Shown piece after piece: positions 37,243 to 46,426 of a stretch of DNA of 64,000 nucleotides (positions within the stretch are counted from its first letter, which is position 1; each line of letters begins with the position of its first letter). Location of the stretch: assembly GCA_012727425.1 (NCBI GenBank), contig JAAYHQ010000030.1, forward strand, positions 1 to 64,000, read 5' to 3'. Origin of the DNA: Bacillota bacterium (GTDB taxonomy: Bacteria; Bacillota; UBA4882; UBA10575). A program made the translations under genes and the position numbers. The notes under the pieces are model-generated. The model ran no database searches. It was not told the origin of the DNA and worked only from the letters and a program-made list of their open reading frames with translations.

Positions 37243-38806
37243 CGCGATCCCCACCTTTTTCCTCCTGATCCGCAGCATACCCAGAAGGTTGGAGCCAACC
37301 AATCAAGCGGGGGCGGGTCCCCAACGCCCAAATGGGCGCCCGGACCAACACATCTTTCAGATCGGCCGGCACAACCGGCGCCAACGGCGCTAAATAAGGC
37401 ACCCCAAAGGAACGTAAAGAAGCCAGATGAAGGAGGGTAAACAAGACCCCGGTTAAAATGCCGTAGGCCCCCAGCACTCCCGCGAGGATCGTATAGATTA
37501 AGCGGAGAAAGATCCCGGGGCCCAATAACCCGGGGACGACAAAAGTGGTGATCGCGGTTAACGCGATGACAATGATCGTCGGCGCCCCAACCAGCCCGGC
37601 GGTAACCGCCGCCTCGCCAATGACCAGGGCGCCCACGATACTGATGGTCTGTCCGAACGGCCGTGCCAAGCGCACCCCGGCTTCACGGAGAATCTCAAAA
37701 ACCAGCCCCATTATGATCACCTCAATGACCAACGGAAAAGGAGTGCCTTCCGTTGCCGTCTTGATCGTAATCATGAGCGGCGTCGGGATTAATTCCTGAT
37801 GGTAGGAGCCCAAAGCGACAAAAAGCCCCGGGGCCAGCACCGCAAGGAAAAAAGAGAGGTAGCGGAACCAGCGGATCATCGTAGCGTAGTAATAAGGGAA
37901 ATTATAATCGTCCGGACTTTGGAAATACTCCACCAGTAAGACGGGGACCGTATTGACAAGCGGCGTCCCGTCAACAAAGATGGCAACCCGGCCTTCCAAA
38001 AGTTTGGCCGCAACCACATCCGGCCGTTCCGTGAAGGCCACCGTCGGAAAGAGTGAAAAGGGGGCATCCGTAATAAACTCGTGCACATAATTGGCATCAA
38101 GGATAAAATCGGTCTTAATCCGTTTCAATCTGCTTCGAACCTCGTTGACCAGTTTTTCGTTAACGATCCCTTTTACATAGGCAAGGGCAATGGTGGTCTG
38201 TGTCTGCCGCCCCAGCTTCATCTCTTCAAAATGCAGCCCGGCGGTGCTGATTTTCCGCCGCAACAGAGCGGTGTTGGTCCGGAGATTCTCGGTGAACCCT
38301 TCATGGGGGCCTTGGATAATCTGTTCCGCTTCCGGTTCTTGAATCGCCCTTTTCTCCCATCCTTTCGTGGACAGAAGCAAAGCAGCCGCCTGACCGTCCA
38401 CCAGGAAGATGGTATCCCCGGCTAAAAGCCCGCGCACCACCTGGCGCCACTCCGTTTCCCTTTGCATTTCCCCTACGGCCAGTACGTTTTGGGCGATCTG
38501 GTCCAGTAAATCCGTGGCGCCTTGCCCTTTTCCCCAATCCACTTCGTGCAGGAGCGGGGACAACACATCCCGGTTGACGATCTGTTGATCGACAAGGCCG
38601 TCGATGAAAAGTAAAGCCCCGGTCGTCCCCGGCTTAGGCCCCAACGTCAAACGCCGGATGATCAAGTCCGGACTGGCCCCCAGTTCCCGTTTGAACGCCG
38701 CCAGGTTCGCCTCCAGGTCCGGACTCAAATCCCGGCCCGCCCGCGGCCCCGGTGTTGTTGTTCGTTGCTGGGCGCGACGGAACTTCCGCCAAAGCATTGT
38801 AAACAT
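37223..38806 (-). CDS. gerA: GerA-type spore germination protein (A subunit)
   Basis: VAYVKGIVNEKLVNEVRSRLKRI, RVAIFVDGTPLVNTVPVLLVEYFQSPDDYNFPYYYATMIRWFRY. Confidence 0.95.
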   Translation of the reverse strand: MFTMLWRKFRRAQQRTTTPGPRAGRDLSPDLEANLAAFKRELGASPDLIIRRLTLGPKPGTTGALLFIDGLVDQQIVNRDVLSPLLHEVDWGKGQGATDLLDQIAQNVLAVGEMQRETEWRQVVRGLLAGDTIFLVDGQAAALLLSTKGWEKRAIQEPEAEQIIQGPHEGFTENLRTNTALLRRKISTAGLHFEEMKLGRQTQTTIALAYVKGIVNEKLVNEVRSRLKRIKTDFILDANYVHEFITDAPFSLFPTVAFTERPDVVAAKLLEGRVAIFVDGTPLVNTVPVLLVEYFQSPDDYNFPYYYATMIRWFRYLSFFLAVLAPGLFVALGSYHQELIPTPLMITIKTATEGTPFPLVIEVIIMGLVFEILREAGVRLARPFGQTISIVGALVIGEAAVTAGLVGAPTIIVIALTAITTFVVPGLLGPGIFLRLIYTILAGVLGAYGILTGVLFTLLHLASLRSFGVPYLAPLAPVVPADLKDVLVRAPIWALGTRPRLIGWLQPSGYAADQEEKGGDRDGEGTW

Positions 38807-39245
38807 CGTCTTCCCCCTTGTTTGATCTTAGTATGGGCGGCAAATTGGTAAACTAACCGGAGTGGTCAAACACCGGCCAGGAAGCAAAAACACCAAAAGA
38901 AAAAACCCCGCCAGGGGGCATTGAACCGTTATCTTCTTCCTCTCCTTGCAGGAACTGCACTAATGATCTTGACTCTTTAACCTCATAATATAGGTAGTCG
39001 CCCCGCCGGCTTACCAAGCGCGCACGCTGGCAACCTTAACGATACGAATGAAAGGATTTAAAGGGCGCGATCGGGCAGAGCACCCAAACGCAATCCCCAT
39101 ACCAGAACCAGAACCAAAGCTTCCAAAGCAATGCCCAGTTGGAAGTGGACCAAGCCGCCGGCCCGCTCAGCCGGACCTTGTCCCAACAGTCACAACCGTC
39201 ACCACAATAACCCACCGTCATTGACCAAAGCCCGCCATTTACCAA

Positions 39246-39284
39246 AAAAGCCCCGGTCCCTAACGCGACCAGGGCTTTTTCGGT
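39246..39284 (-). terminator. Terminator of the DUF554 gene (potentially bidirectional)
   Basis: AAAAAAGCCCCGGTCC...GACCAGGGCTTTTT. Confidence 0.75.
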
Positions 39285-39291
39285 CTTGGCC

Positions 39292-40029
39292 TCAGCCCAA
39301 AACCAAGAACCAATTGCGGACCAGTTCAAAAAGGAACGGCAGAAAAATGGCGGGGAGGAGGTCTCCCACCCTTATTTTGCCGATTTCCAGCAGATTAAGG
39401 CCGATCGCCATGATTAGAATCCCGCCGAGCAACGACATCTGGCTGAGCACTTCCGGGCTCATCACCGCTTTCACCAGTCCGGCCAGGACGGTTATGGTCC
39501 CCTGGTACAGAAGGACCGGAATGGCGGAAAAAATCACCCCCGGCCCCAAACTGGCCCCAAAAATCACCGCACTGATGCCGTCAAGGATCGATTTGGAAAG
39601 CAAGGTTTCGATCTGGCCAGTAAGGCCGTCTTCCAAGGCGCCAACGACCGCCATGGCACCAACGCAGTAAACCAGGCTGGCCGTGATGAAGCCCCGGGCG
39701 AAATTACCACCTAAACCACTAAACTTTTGCTCCACCCGTTTTCCTAAGCGTTCCAACCGCTCCTCAATCCGCAAAGCGGCACCGATCAGCCCACCCCCAA
39801 CCAAGCATAGGATCATCAGCATGGTAAAGCGCCGCTCCAAACGGCCTTCCGCCGCGAGGAGAAAAAGTTCCTGCAGGGCGCCGGATAGTCCAAGCATCAC
39901 CACGGCCAAACCGATCCCTTGCATAATCGTGTGTTTCATCCGTTCGGGAATCCCGTTCTTGAGTAAAAGGCCACCGCTAGCCCCGACAATAATCGCGAGC
40001 ACATTTATGATTGTTCCTCTTCCGATCAT
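39292..40029 (-). CDS. DUF554 family membrane protein
   Basis: GTIINVLAIIVGASGGLLLKNGIPERMKHTIMQGIGLAVVMLGLSGAL. Confidence 0.92.
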   Translation of the reverse strand: MIGRGTIINVLAIIVGASGGLLLKNGIPERMKHTIMQGIGLAVVMLGLSGALQELFLLAAEGRLERRFTMLMILCLVGGGLIGAALRIEERLERLGKRVEQKFSGLGGNFARGFITASLVYCVGAMAVVGALEDGLTGQIETLLSKSILDGISAVIFGASLGPGVIFSAIPVLLYQGTITVLAGLVKAVMSPEVLSQMSLLGGILIMAIGLNLLEIGKIRVGDLLPAIFLPFLFELVRNWFLVLG

Positions 40030-40130
40030 GGCCCCGCCTCCGTTGATTGTTGTTTTTGCCTCTTTGGCCATTAATGGCAAGATGTATGAATAAACCAAGC
40101 AAACACAGGGGCAATTAAAAAGGCCGGTTT

Positions 40131-40580
40131 TTACCCGGCTGCCGGATAATGAATCGCCGTAATCCGGTAGTGAAAGGTGCCTCCCGGCGCTTCCACCTTC
40201 ACTTCCTCCCCGAGCGCCTTTAAAAAAAGGGCTTTCCCCACGGGCGAAAGGGGGGAGATCCCGTTTCCGTCCGGCAGTTCACCGAAGGGGGAAATGATCT
40301 GAAAAGCCATTTTCTCTTTGGTGTTCAGGTCTTCAACCTCAACACGGCTTCCAATGATGACGAGCGGGAAAGCCCCTGGCTCGCCGAGTAGATGTGCCTC
40401 TTGCACCAGACCTTTCAGTTTTTCTATGTATTCCGCCACGATCTCCTTGATTTTCTCCCGTTCCGCCGCAGAATCGGCGAAAAACTCCTCAATAAAGCCG
40501 GTACTTTGTTCTTCCACTGCTACCAAGTGGGTGACTAAGGCTTCCCGAAGCTCACCCAAGACGACACTTTCGCGCATCAC
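40131..40580 (-). CDS. GreA/GreB-family elongation factor-like protein
   Basis: C-terminal GreA domain: IGSRVEVEDLNTKEKMAFQIISP...ISPLSPVGKALFLKALGEEVKVEAPGGTFHYRI. Confidence 0.82.
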   Translation of the reverse strand: MMRESVVLGELREALVTHLVAVEEQSTGFIEEFFADSAAEREKIKEIVAEYIEKLKGLVQEAHLLGEPGAFPLVIIGSRVEVEDLNTKEKMAFQIISPFGELPDGNGISPLSPVGKALFLKALGEEVKVEAPGGTFHYRITAIHYPAAG

Positions 40581-40652
40581 CTTTCCTCCTTGAAGTCATA
40601 TATAATGAAATAATCTATAGTTAGAAATAGGTTGGGACTTCTGACCGGTCCG

Positions 40653-41180
40653 TTACTCTTCGCTAAACACCAAGCTCCCAAAGACCACATTTACCTCAAC
40701 CAGGACCCCTTCTTTATGCTCCGTCTTCTCCCCCGACCGGTACGTATATTCGCCGATGGTAATCTGATTGCCATCGGGCAGCCTTGCTCCGGAAAAAACC
40801 GAGTTAACCTTGATTGTGATCGGCGCATCCCGTTTGATCTTGATCACACCTTCGCCAAAGACCACGTTAAGCGTAAGGCGCCGGGTCCGGTTTTGGGCTG
40901 GGAGTGCGGTCAAGTCAAAAAGCCCCCGGCCAAAAATGACATTGTATTCATCCTGCTCGGCCAGGACAAGCTCCCGGTCGTCAAAGAGTACGGTATTCCG
41001 GTCGGTCCGCCAAGAAGATCCGTTAAACAACATGCTCACACCGATATAGATAATCAACAGGGCAAACCCAATCCGGAGTAAGGAGACATTAATATGGAAA
41101 ACTGTTTTGAAGATCGCACACAAGCCAAGGATGATTAGGAAAACACCCCAAAATACGCCGTCCAGCAAACCCAATCTCAT
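40653..41180 (-). CDS. LiaF-like cell-envelope stress membrane protein
   Basis: TM segments then VIFGRGLFDLT...LNVVFGEGVIKI...VNVVFGSLVF repeats typical of the LiaF C-terminal domain. Confidence 0.75.
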   Translation of the reverse strand: MRLGLLDGVFWGVFLIILGLCAIFKTVFHINVSLLRIGFALLIIYIGVSMLFNGSSWRTDRNTVLFDDRELVLAEQDEYNVIFGRGLFDLTALPAQNRTRRLTLNVVFGEGVIKIKRDAPITIKVNSVFSGARLPDGNQITIGEYTYRSGEKTEHKEGVLVEVNVVFGSLVFSEE

Positions 41181-41293
41181 CTCCTTTCACCTCCTGATTT
41201 CACCGGCTTAACCGGTAGTTAACCACAAAAGAGTCACCTTTCCCTTCGCTCCCGCATAAAATAATCCTTGTAAATCAAAAAGGGGGTTTTTCG

Positions 41294-41422
41294 ATGCAGA
41301 ATAATCAGGTTGAAAAACTAATTAAGCACCTGATCCTTAGTGGGGACACCTCGGGTTTACGCGAGTTGATTGCTAACTCTTCCTGGAAAGAGCATACGGA
41401 AAGATCCGCGCCGAAGCGGTAA
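41294..41422 (+). CDS. Putative 42-aa small ORF or gene remnant
   Basis: AAAGGGGG-N7-ATG; MQNNQVEKLIKHLILSGDTSGLRELIANSSWKEHTERSAPKR; convergent overlap with the next ORF. Confidence 0.4.
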   Translation: MQNNQVEKLIKHLILSGDTSGLRELIANSSWKEHTERSAPKR

Positions 41423-41840
41423 GCGCCGCTTGTGCCCTTCTTTCTTGCCGCACGGCGTAGGCCAGAAAAAACCAGAGGGGGAGCAGAAAGCCCAACCAGA
41501 GGCTGGCCAGGAGCCAAAAGCCCCCCACAAGCCCCGGGGTATATTTGGCCGTTTCCGCCACACTCAGCGCCCGGTCCGCCGCAATGAAAATAAAAACATG
41601 AAGCAAACAGGTGAGCATACCGGAGAGACACAACCGTTTACAGCGGCGCCGTCTTTCTTCCCGCTGGATCCTGAGGATGATCCCCTCCACCAGACCGGAG
41701 GGGACCTCTTTTTTTACCCAACCACAAGCCTCCGCCAACGGGGAAAACTTGTCCGGGCGTTGGAGGCGATGCAGATTGGCCAACAGCAGATCAATCTGGT
41801 CGTGCTTGCCTTGATCAAGCCCTTGGTCTCGTCTCGGCAT
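41373..41840 (-). CDS. Membrane protein, putative anti-sigma factor
   Basis: Two hydrophobic segments, overlaps the 3' end of the ECF sigma gene. Confidence 0.5.
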   Translation of the reverse strand: MPRRDQGLDQGKHDQIDLLLANLHRLQRPDKFSPLAEACGWVKKEVPSGLVEGIILRIQREERRRRCKRLCLSGMLTCLLHVFIFIAADRALSVAETAKYTPGLVGGFWLLASLWLGFLLPLWFFLAYAVRQERRAQAALTASARIFPYALSRKS

Positions 41841-42495
41841 CCCGCAACCCCCACTTTTTAATAATCATCCGGCGGAGTTTCTCTTTTCCGCGGTGCAAAT
41901 CAGCCCGGATTGAAGCCAAAGGACGGCGGGTGACCGCAGCGATCTCCCGGTAGGTGAGGCCCTGGAAGTAATAGAGGATCAACACGGCACGCTGCCGGAA
42001 AGACAGACGGGCCAGAGCCTGATGCAGGTCTTCCTCTTTATCGCGCTTGATCACCAGTTCCAAAGGATCGTTTGCCGGCTCCCGCGGTAACTCCGTACCG
42101 GTTTCTGCGAAGACAACCAAGTCGTCCTGACGCTTTTTCTTTCGCAGATGATCCAGGGCCGTATGGTACGCAATCCGGTACAACCAGGTCCAAAGGGTTG
42201 AGTCACCACGGAAGGCCGGTAACCCTTTCCATGCTTTAACAAAAGTTTCCTGGGTGAGTTCCTGCGCCTGGTCTTCATCGCGGAGCATCCCTAAAAGCAG
42301 ATGATAGACTTTGGCTTTATGCAACTCGACCAGCGCCCGAAAGGCCTCTTCGTCATGGGCTTGCGCTTTGCTGACTAAAAGGGCTTCCTCCTGGTCCAAT
42401 TTGGTCGCCGCTTGCCGGTCGGGAGTGGAGCGGACCAAGGGTTTCCACCGGAGAGATGAGGTAAGCAATCGACTCAGAATTCTTTTTTTCCGCAA
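41815..42495 (-). CDS. ECF-type RNA polymerase sigma factor
   Basis: DEDQAQELTQETFVKAWKGLPAFRGDSTLWTWLYRIAYHTALDHLRKKKR and LSFRQRAVLILYYFQGLTYREIAAVTRRPLASIRADLHRGKEKLR. Confidence 0.95.
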   Translation of the reverse strand: MRKKRILSRLLTSSLRWKPLVRSTPDRQAATKLDQEEALLVSKAQAHDEEAFRALVELHKAKVYHLLLGMLRDEDQAQELTQETFVKAWKGLPAFRGDSTLWTWLYRIAYHTALDHLRKKKRQDDLVVFAETGTELPREPANDPLELVIKRDKEEDLHQALARLSFRQRAVLILYYFQGLTYREIAAVTRRPLASIRADLHRGKEKLRRMIIKKWGLRDAETRPRA

Positions 42496-42564
42496 ACAAA
42501 CGCCCCCTTCGACCTCTTACCCTTGTTCCTTTCTCTTCCCGCGCTGGAAATCCTTCTCAACACT

Positions 42565-42610
42565 GCTGTTTCCTAAAAAATTAGTGGTTGGCTTGGCGCC
42601 AACCACCCCG
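42565..42610 (-). terminator. Terminator downstream of murJ
   Basis: Minus strand GTGGTTGG-CGCCAAG-CCAACCAC then TAATTTTTT. Confidence 0.75.
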
Positions 42611-42624
42611 TAGCGGTCTACCCG

Positions 42625-44199
42625 TCACTCATTTCTCCGCACAATCCTTTTGACCAGCTTCACTTCTTCCATCCGTAAAAGAGCCGCCAGCGCCATATAA
42701 ACCACAACACCAACCCCAATCCCGCCCATCACCTGCAAAAGGCGGTTCAGGTTAACCGTGAACGCCAGTCCGGCCAAGAACCGGGTCCAAAGCGGCAGGA
42801 ATAACCGGACCACAACGGACATCCCCAACGCCGCCGAAGTGGCTTGCGTTCCCGTTTTGATCAATTTCCCGGTGCGCAGACCGCCAACCTTTTTCCGTAA
42901 AAGAGCGAAGGAGAGCAACATGTTGGCCACCCCCATCAGGGAAAAGGACAGGGCTAAACCGCCATGCTGCAACGGGGTATATTTTAGAAACAGATAGTTA
43001 AGGCCGATACTCAGCAGCACAGAGGCGATGGAGACTTTCACCGGTGTTATGGTGTCTTTCAGCGCGTAAAAACCGCGGGGCAGGATCTGAATGACCCCGT
43101 GGGCAAACAAGCCCAAACTGTAAAAGAATAAGGCGTAGGCAGTCAACTCCGACTGGAGCGGGGTAAACTCGCCCCGTTCGTAGAGCAAGCGGATGATCTC
43201 GGTCCGCATAGTAATAAAACCGAAGGCGGACGGGATGGTAATGAAGAGGATCACGCGGATGCCGAGAATAAGGTTGTCTTTAAACTCCGCCCATTTGCCC
43301 ACGGCAGTCAGCTGCGACAGGGTGGGGAAGAAAGCGGTGGAGACCGCCGACGCAAAGATCCCCAAAGGAAGCAAGACCAGTCTTTGGGCCAAACGGAGAT
43401 AAGTAATGCTTCCTTCCGGTAAAGCCGAAGCCATATTGGTGGTGATCCAGATGTTAAGCTGGGTGGCGGACAGGCCCAGAATCGCCGGGATCATGAGCCG
43501 GATCATTTTTTTATACCCCGGGTGCTGAAGGTTTATATAGAACGGGTTGTAACCGCTGATCTGTTTTACCGCCATAGCCTGGGTCAAGAAATTGGCAATC
43601 GCCCCGGTCACGACCCCAAAGGCCATCCCTTTGATTCCGAAACGCGGACCCAGAAACCAAGCCCCCAGAATAATCCCCACGTTATATAAGATGGGCCCGA
43701 AAGCCGGAATAAAAAACCGCTGGTAGGAATTGAGGACCCCGCCCATCAAACCGGCCAGCGCCGTAAAGAAGACAGCCGGAAACATCATCCTGGTCAATTC
43801 AATCAGGAGCTCCAGTTTGCCCTCTTTCATTTGGTAGGCTTGTAAAGGAGCAAGCTGACGGGCAAAGACGATCCCGAGCAGTGAAAAGAAGGCCAGCAGG
43901 ATGATGGTCACATTCAAAAAGGTACTGGCCATCTTCCAACCCTCGTCTTCCTCCCCTTTAGCCAAATACTCGGAGAAGAGGGGAATAAAAGCAGCCGATA
44001 AGGCCCCCCCGACCAAGAGATAGTACATGAAATCGGGAATCACAAAAGCGGCAAAAAACGGGTCCGTTTCGGCGCGGGTAAATAGATTGGCGGTGAGCGC
44101 TTCCCGGACAAAACCGAGCAAACGGCTGAATAAAATCATCCCGGAGATCATCCCGGCGGTCCGGGCCAGCTGTCCAGAGGAAACAGGTGTTGCTTTCAA
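42625..44199 (-). CDS. murJ: Lipid II flippase MurJ
   Basis: RTAGMISGMILFSRLLGFVREALTANLF, PDFMYYLLVGGALSAAFIPLFSEY. Confidence 0.95.
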   Translation of the reverse strand: MKATPVSSGQLARTAGMISGMILFSRLLGFVREALTANLFTRAETDPFFAAFVIPDFMYYLLVGGALSAAFIPLFSEYLAKGEEDEGWKMASTFLNVTIILLAFFSLLGIVFARQLAPLQAYQMKEGKLELLIELTRMMFPAVFFTALAGLMGGVLNSYQRFFIPAFGPILYNVGIILGAWFLGPRFGIKGMAFGVVTGAIANFLTQAMAVKQISGYNPFYINLQHPGYKKMIRLMIPAILGLSATQLNIWITTNMASALPEGSITYLRLAQRLVLLPLGIFASAVSTAFFPTLSQLTAVGKWAEFKDNLILGIRVILFITIPSAFGFITMRTEIIRLLYERGEFTPLQSELTAYALFFYSLGLFAHGVIQILPRGFYALKDTITPVKVSIASVLLSIGLNYLFLKYTPLQHGGLALSFSLMGVANMLLSFALLRKKVGGLRTGKLIKTGTQATSAALGMSVVVRLFLPLWTRFLAGLAFTVNLNRLLQVMGGIGVGVVVYMALAALLRMEEVKLVKRIVRRNE

Positions 44200-44323
44200 T
44201 CTTAAAATCCTTCCTTACAAAAATCTTTCTCCCAGAACATTCCCTACGCTTGGGAAAACTCCTTCCTGCCCGCAAGCAAGGAAACCAAAACTTTAGCAAA
44301 AAACCCCCTACCTAAATTAAAGG

Positions 44324-44602
44324 CTAGGGGTTGTAACAACGTTTTAAAATTGGCAAACCTTCAAAAAGGATGCGCCTGGCCCGTGCGGTCTCCATCTCCC
44401 AGAACACCATGACCCCGCGGCCGGCCCGTCCGTCGCGCTCGCCGGGGCGGGCCAAGACGGGGTGGGCTTTCGGCCGGAGGAAATAATGCAATCCGATGGC
44501 GGAAAAGGTTAGGGTCAAAATGATTAGCAAGTTCAGACAGAAGAAGTTTTTAATCACCACCGGCGGAATCTTTACCGGACGGCGCTTTACGGTCACGACC
44601 AC
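44324..44602 (-). CDS. Small single-TM protein downstream of gpr
   Basis: Basic N-terminus plus one TM (LNLLIILTLTFSAIGLHYFLRP); stop codon lies inside the downstream terminator stem. Confidence 0.5.
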   Translation of the reverse strand: MVVTVKRRPVKIPPVVIKNFFCLNLLIILTLTFSAIGLHYFLRPKAHPVLARPGERDGRAGRGVMVFWEMETARARRILFEGLPILKRCYNP

Positions 44603-44664
44603 CCCCCCTATCCCTTTATTCTATGCCGGAAGGGGGCCCGTTATGTATGGTCGGGCCGCGCTCC

Positions 44665-45624
44665 TCACTCCAGATAGCGAAAGACCTCTTCGGCGGTGAC
44701 CCCCGGATGCAAAGCAATATTGATTGCCCCCGCCAACGCCCGGGAAAGGTCTTCGATAAGTACGTCAATCTCCTTCGGGGTCACAATCAAATCCTGGAAA
44801 TAGGGGGAGAGAACCCGGTCAATGACCTCTTTCCGGTAGGCATTGGTTGAAGGCCCACCTAAACCCGCCATTTGCTCCAGCGCATCATGGATAATCGTCC
44901 GGGCGTGAACGACTGTGGGAACACCAATGGCGATCACCGGTACGCCCAGGGATTCAGTGGTTAACCCTAACCGGTGGTTACCAACGCCGGACCCCGGATT
45001 AATCCCGGTGTTGGCAATCTGGACCGTACTCCCCACCCGTTCCGTACTCCGGGAGGCCAACGCATCTATGACCAGAACGAAATCGGGTTTAATCCGTTGG
45101 ACAATCCCGGCAACAATCTCTTTGGTTTCGATTCCGGTGATGCCCAGGACCCCCGGGGATACGGCACAGACCGGCCGCAGACCGCCTCTTTTTTCCGGCG
45201 GCGCACTTTCCCAAAGATGCCTGGTCACCAGGACCTTCTCCACCACTTTGGGGCCAAGAGCGTCCGGGGTGGCGTTCCAGTTCCCCAACCCCACAACCAG
45301 ACCGCTGGCCTCATCGCTGAGCTGAAAACCGGCAATGAAAGTACGGAGCTCTTCCGCGATCACCTGCGCAACCTCTTCCAATTCATCCTTATCCCGTCCG
45401 CGCAAAGCGGGAGACTCAACCGTCACATAATAACCGGGTTTTTTCCCCAGCGCTTGACCGGCTTCAGGGGTTTGGATCACCACCCGGGTCACCTTGGTGC
45501 GCCCTTTTTCTTCGGTATAAGATTCGACCCCCGGTACGGAAGAACCCCTTGCCCCCGCCACCAACTGGTGGGTCTCCATCGCCAGGTCGGTGCGGATCTC
45601 CCCCAGAGTCTGCATAAAAGTCAT
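44665..45624 (-). CDS. gpr: GPR endopeptidase (germination protease)
   Basis: RTDLAMET propeptide, VVGLGNWNATPDALGPKVVEKVLVTRHL, VIDALASRSTERVGSTVQIANTGINPGSGVGNHR. Confidence 0.97.
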   Translation of the reverse strand: MTFMQTLGEIRTDLAMETHQLVAGARGSSVPGVESYTEEKGRTKVTRVVIQTPEAGQALGKKPGYYVTVESPALRGRDKDELEEVAQVIAEELRTFIAGFQLSDEASGLVVGLGNWNATPDALGPKVVEKVLVTRHLWESAPPEKRGGLRPVCAVSPGVLGITGIETKEIVAGIVQRIKPDFVLVIDALASRSTERVGSTVQIANTGINPGSGVGNHRLGLTTESLGVPVIAIGVPTVVHARTIIHDALEQMAGLGGPSTNAYRKEVIDRVLSPYFQDLIVTPKEIDVLIEDLSRALAGAINIALHPGVTAEEVFRYLE

Positions 45625-45648
45625 GCGACCGGCCTCCTTTGCCCCTCG

Positions 45649-45975
45649 TTAACGCAATTCCGTCGGGACGATCGCATCAATCACCCCAATGACCGCGGAG
45701 GCCAACAGCGCCCCGATGATCGACACTTCCACCGAAGCCACAATGAACTGGGTCAGATAAATAACCACTGCCGAGGTGAGAAAGCCGACCAACCCCCGTC
45801 CCTGGGGAGAAACTTCCCGCCCAAAAAGGCTTTCGACAATATAACCGAGGACCGAGATGACCACGGCAGCAATTAGTGCCCCGATAAAACCGCCCACTTT
45901 AAACCCCGGCACCAGAAAACTGACGAACAGCAAGACCAAAGCGGAGACCACAAAGCGAATTACTGCCCCTATCAC
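45649..45975 (-). CDS. Phage-holin-family/YvlD-like four-TM membrane protein
   Basis: FVVSALVLLFVSFLVPGFKVGGFIGALIAAVVISVLGYIVE. Confidence 0.8.
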   Translation of the reverse strand: MIGAVIRFVVSALVLLFVSFLVPGFKVGGFIGALIAAVVISVLGYIVESLFGREVSPQGRGLVGFLTSAVVIYLTQFIVASVEVSIIGALLASAVIGVIDAIVPTELR

Positions 45976-46116
45976 AGAACTACCTCCCTTTCAAATTCTT
46001 GATGTTATCCTCCCCCGTGGTCAGGCAAATTATGCTGAAATCAAGAAAGACCTTGCATTCGTTGGCGAAAAGGGGTAAAATATAGTGAGCTTAAGGAATA
46101 GTGGGAGGTGAACTTG

Positions 46117-46392
46117 TTGCCCAATATTAAATCCGCCAAAAAAAGGGTTGCTGTCTCCGAAGTACGGCGTTTAAGAAACCGTAGTCAACGCTCCAAATTA
46201 AGAACCCTCGTGAAAAACACCCAACTGGCGATGGATACCGACCTGGAAAAAGCACGAAATTTACTTACCCTTACCATAAAAGAGTTGGATCAAGCCGCCA
46301 GTAAAGGACTGATCCACAAGAATACCGCGGCCCGGAAAAAAAGCCGCCTGATGCGTAAGTTCAACCAACGGTCAGCAGCCGTTAATGCCTAA
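46117..46392 (+). CDS. rpsT: 30S ribosomal protein S20
   Basis: TTG start after GGGAGGTG; PNIKSAKKRVAVSEVRRLRNRSQRSKLRTLVKN...KNTAARKKSRLMRKFN. Confidence 0.95.
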   Translation: MPNIKSAKKRVAVSEVRRLRNRSQRSKLRTLVKNTQLAMDTDLEKARNLLTLTIKELDQAASKGLIHKNTAARKKSRLMRKFNQRSAAVNA

Positions 46393-46393
46393 G

Positions 46394-46421
46394 CAACCGC
46401 CCGCTTGCACGGGCGGTTTTG
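46394..46421 (+). terminator. rpsT terminator
   Basis: CCGCCCG-CTTGCA-CGGGCGG-TTTT. Confidence 0.88.
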
Positions 46422-46426
46422 TCTTG

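Noticed and set aside
39036-39329. 97-aa W/C-rich minus-strand ORF (GYCGDGCDCWDKV...) as a cysteine-rich peptide
   Set aside because: No convincing RBS, unnatural tryptophan-rich composition, and it overlaps the DUF554 terminator.
44974-45876. 300-aa plus-strand ORF antisense to gpr
   Set aside because: Gpr is strongly supported on the minus strand; the plus frame has no recognisable domain.
45649-45975. Holin-like four-TM protein as a prophage signal
   Set aside because: No other phage genes; this family is commonly chromosomal near gpr and rpsT.
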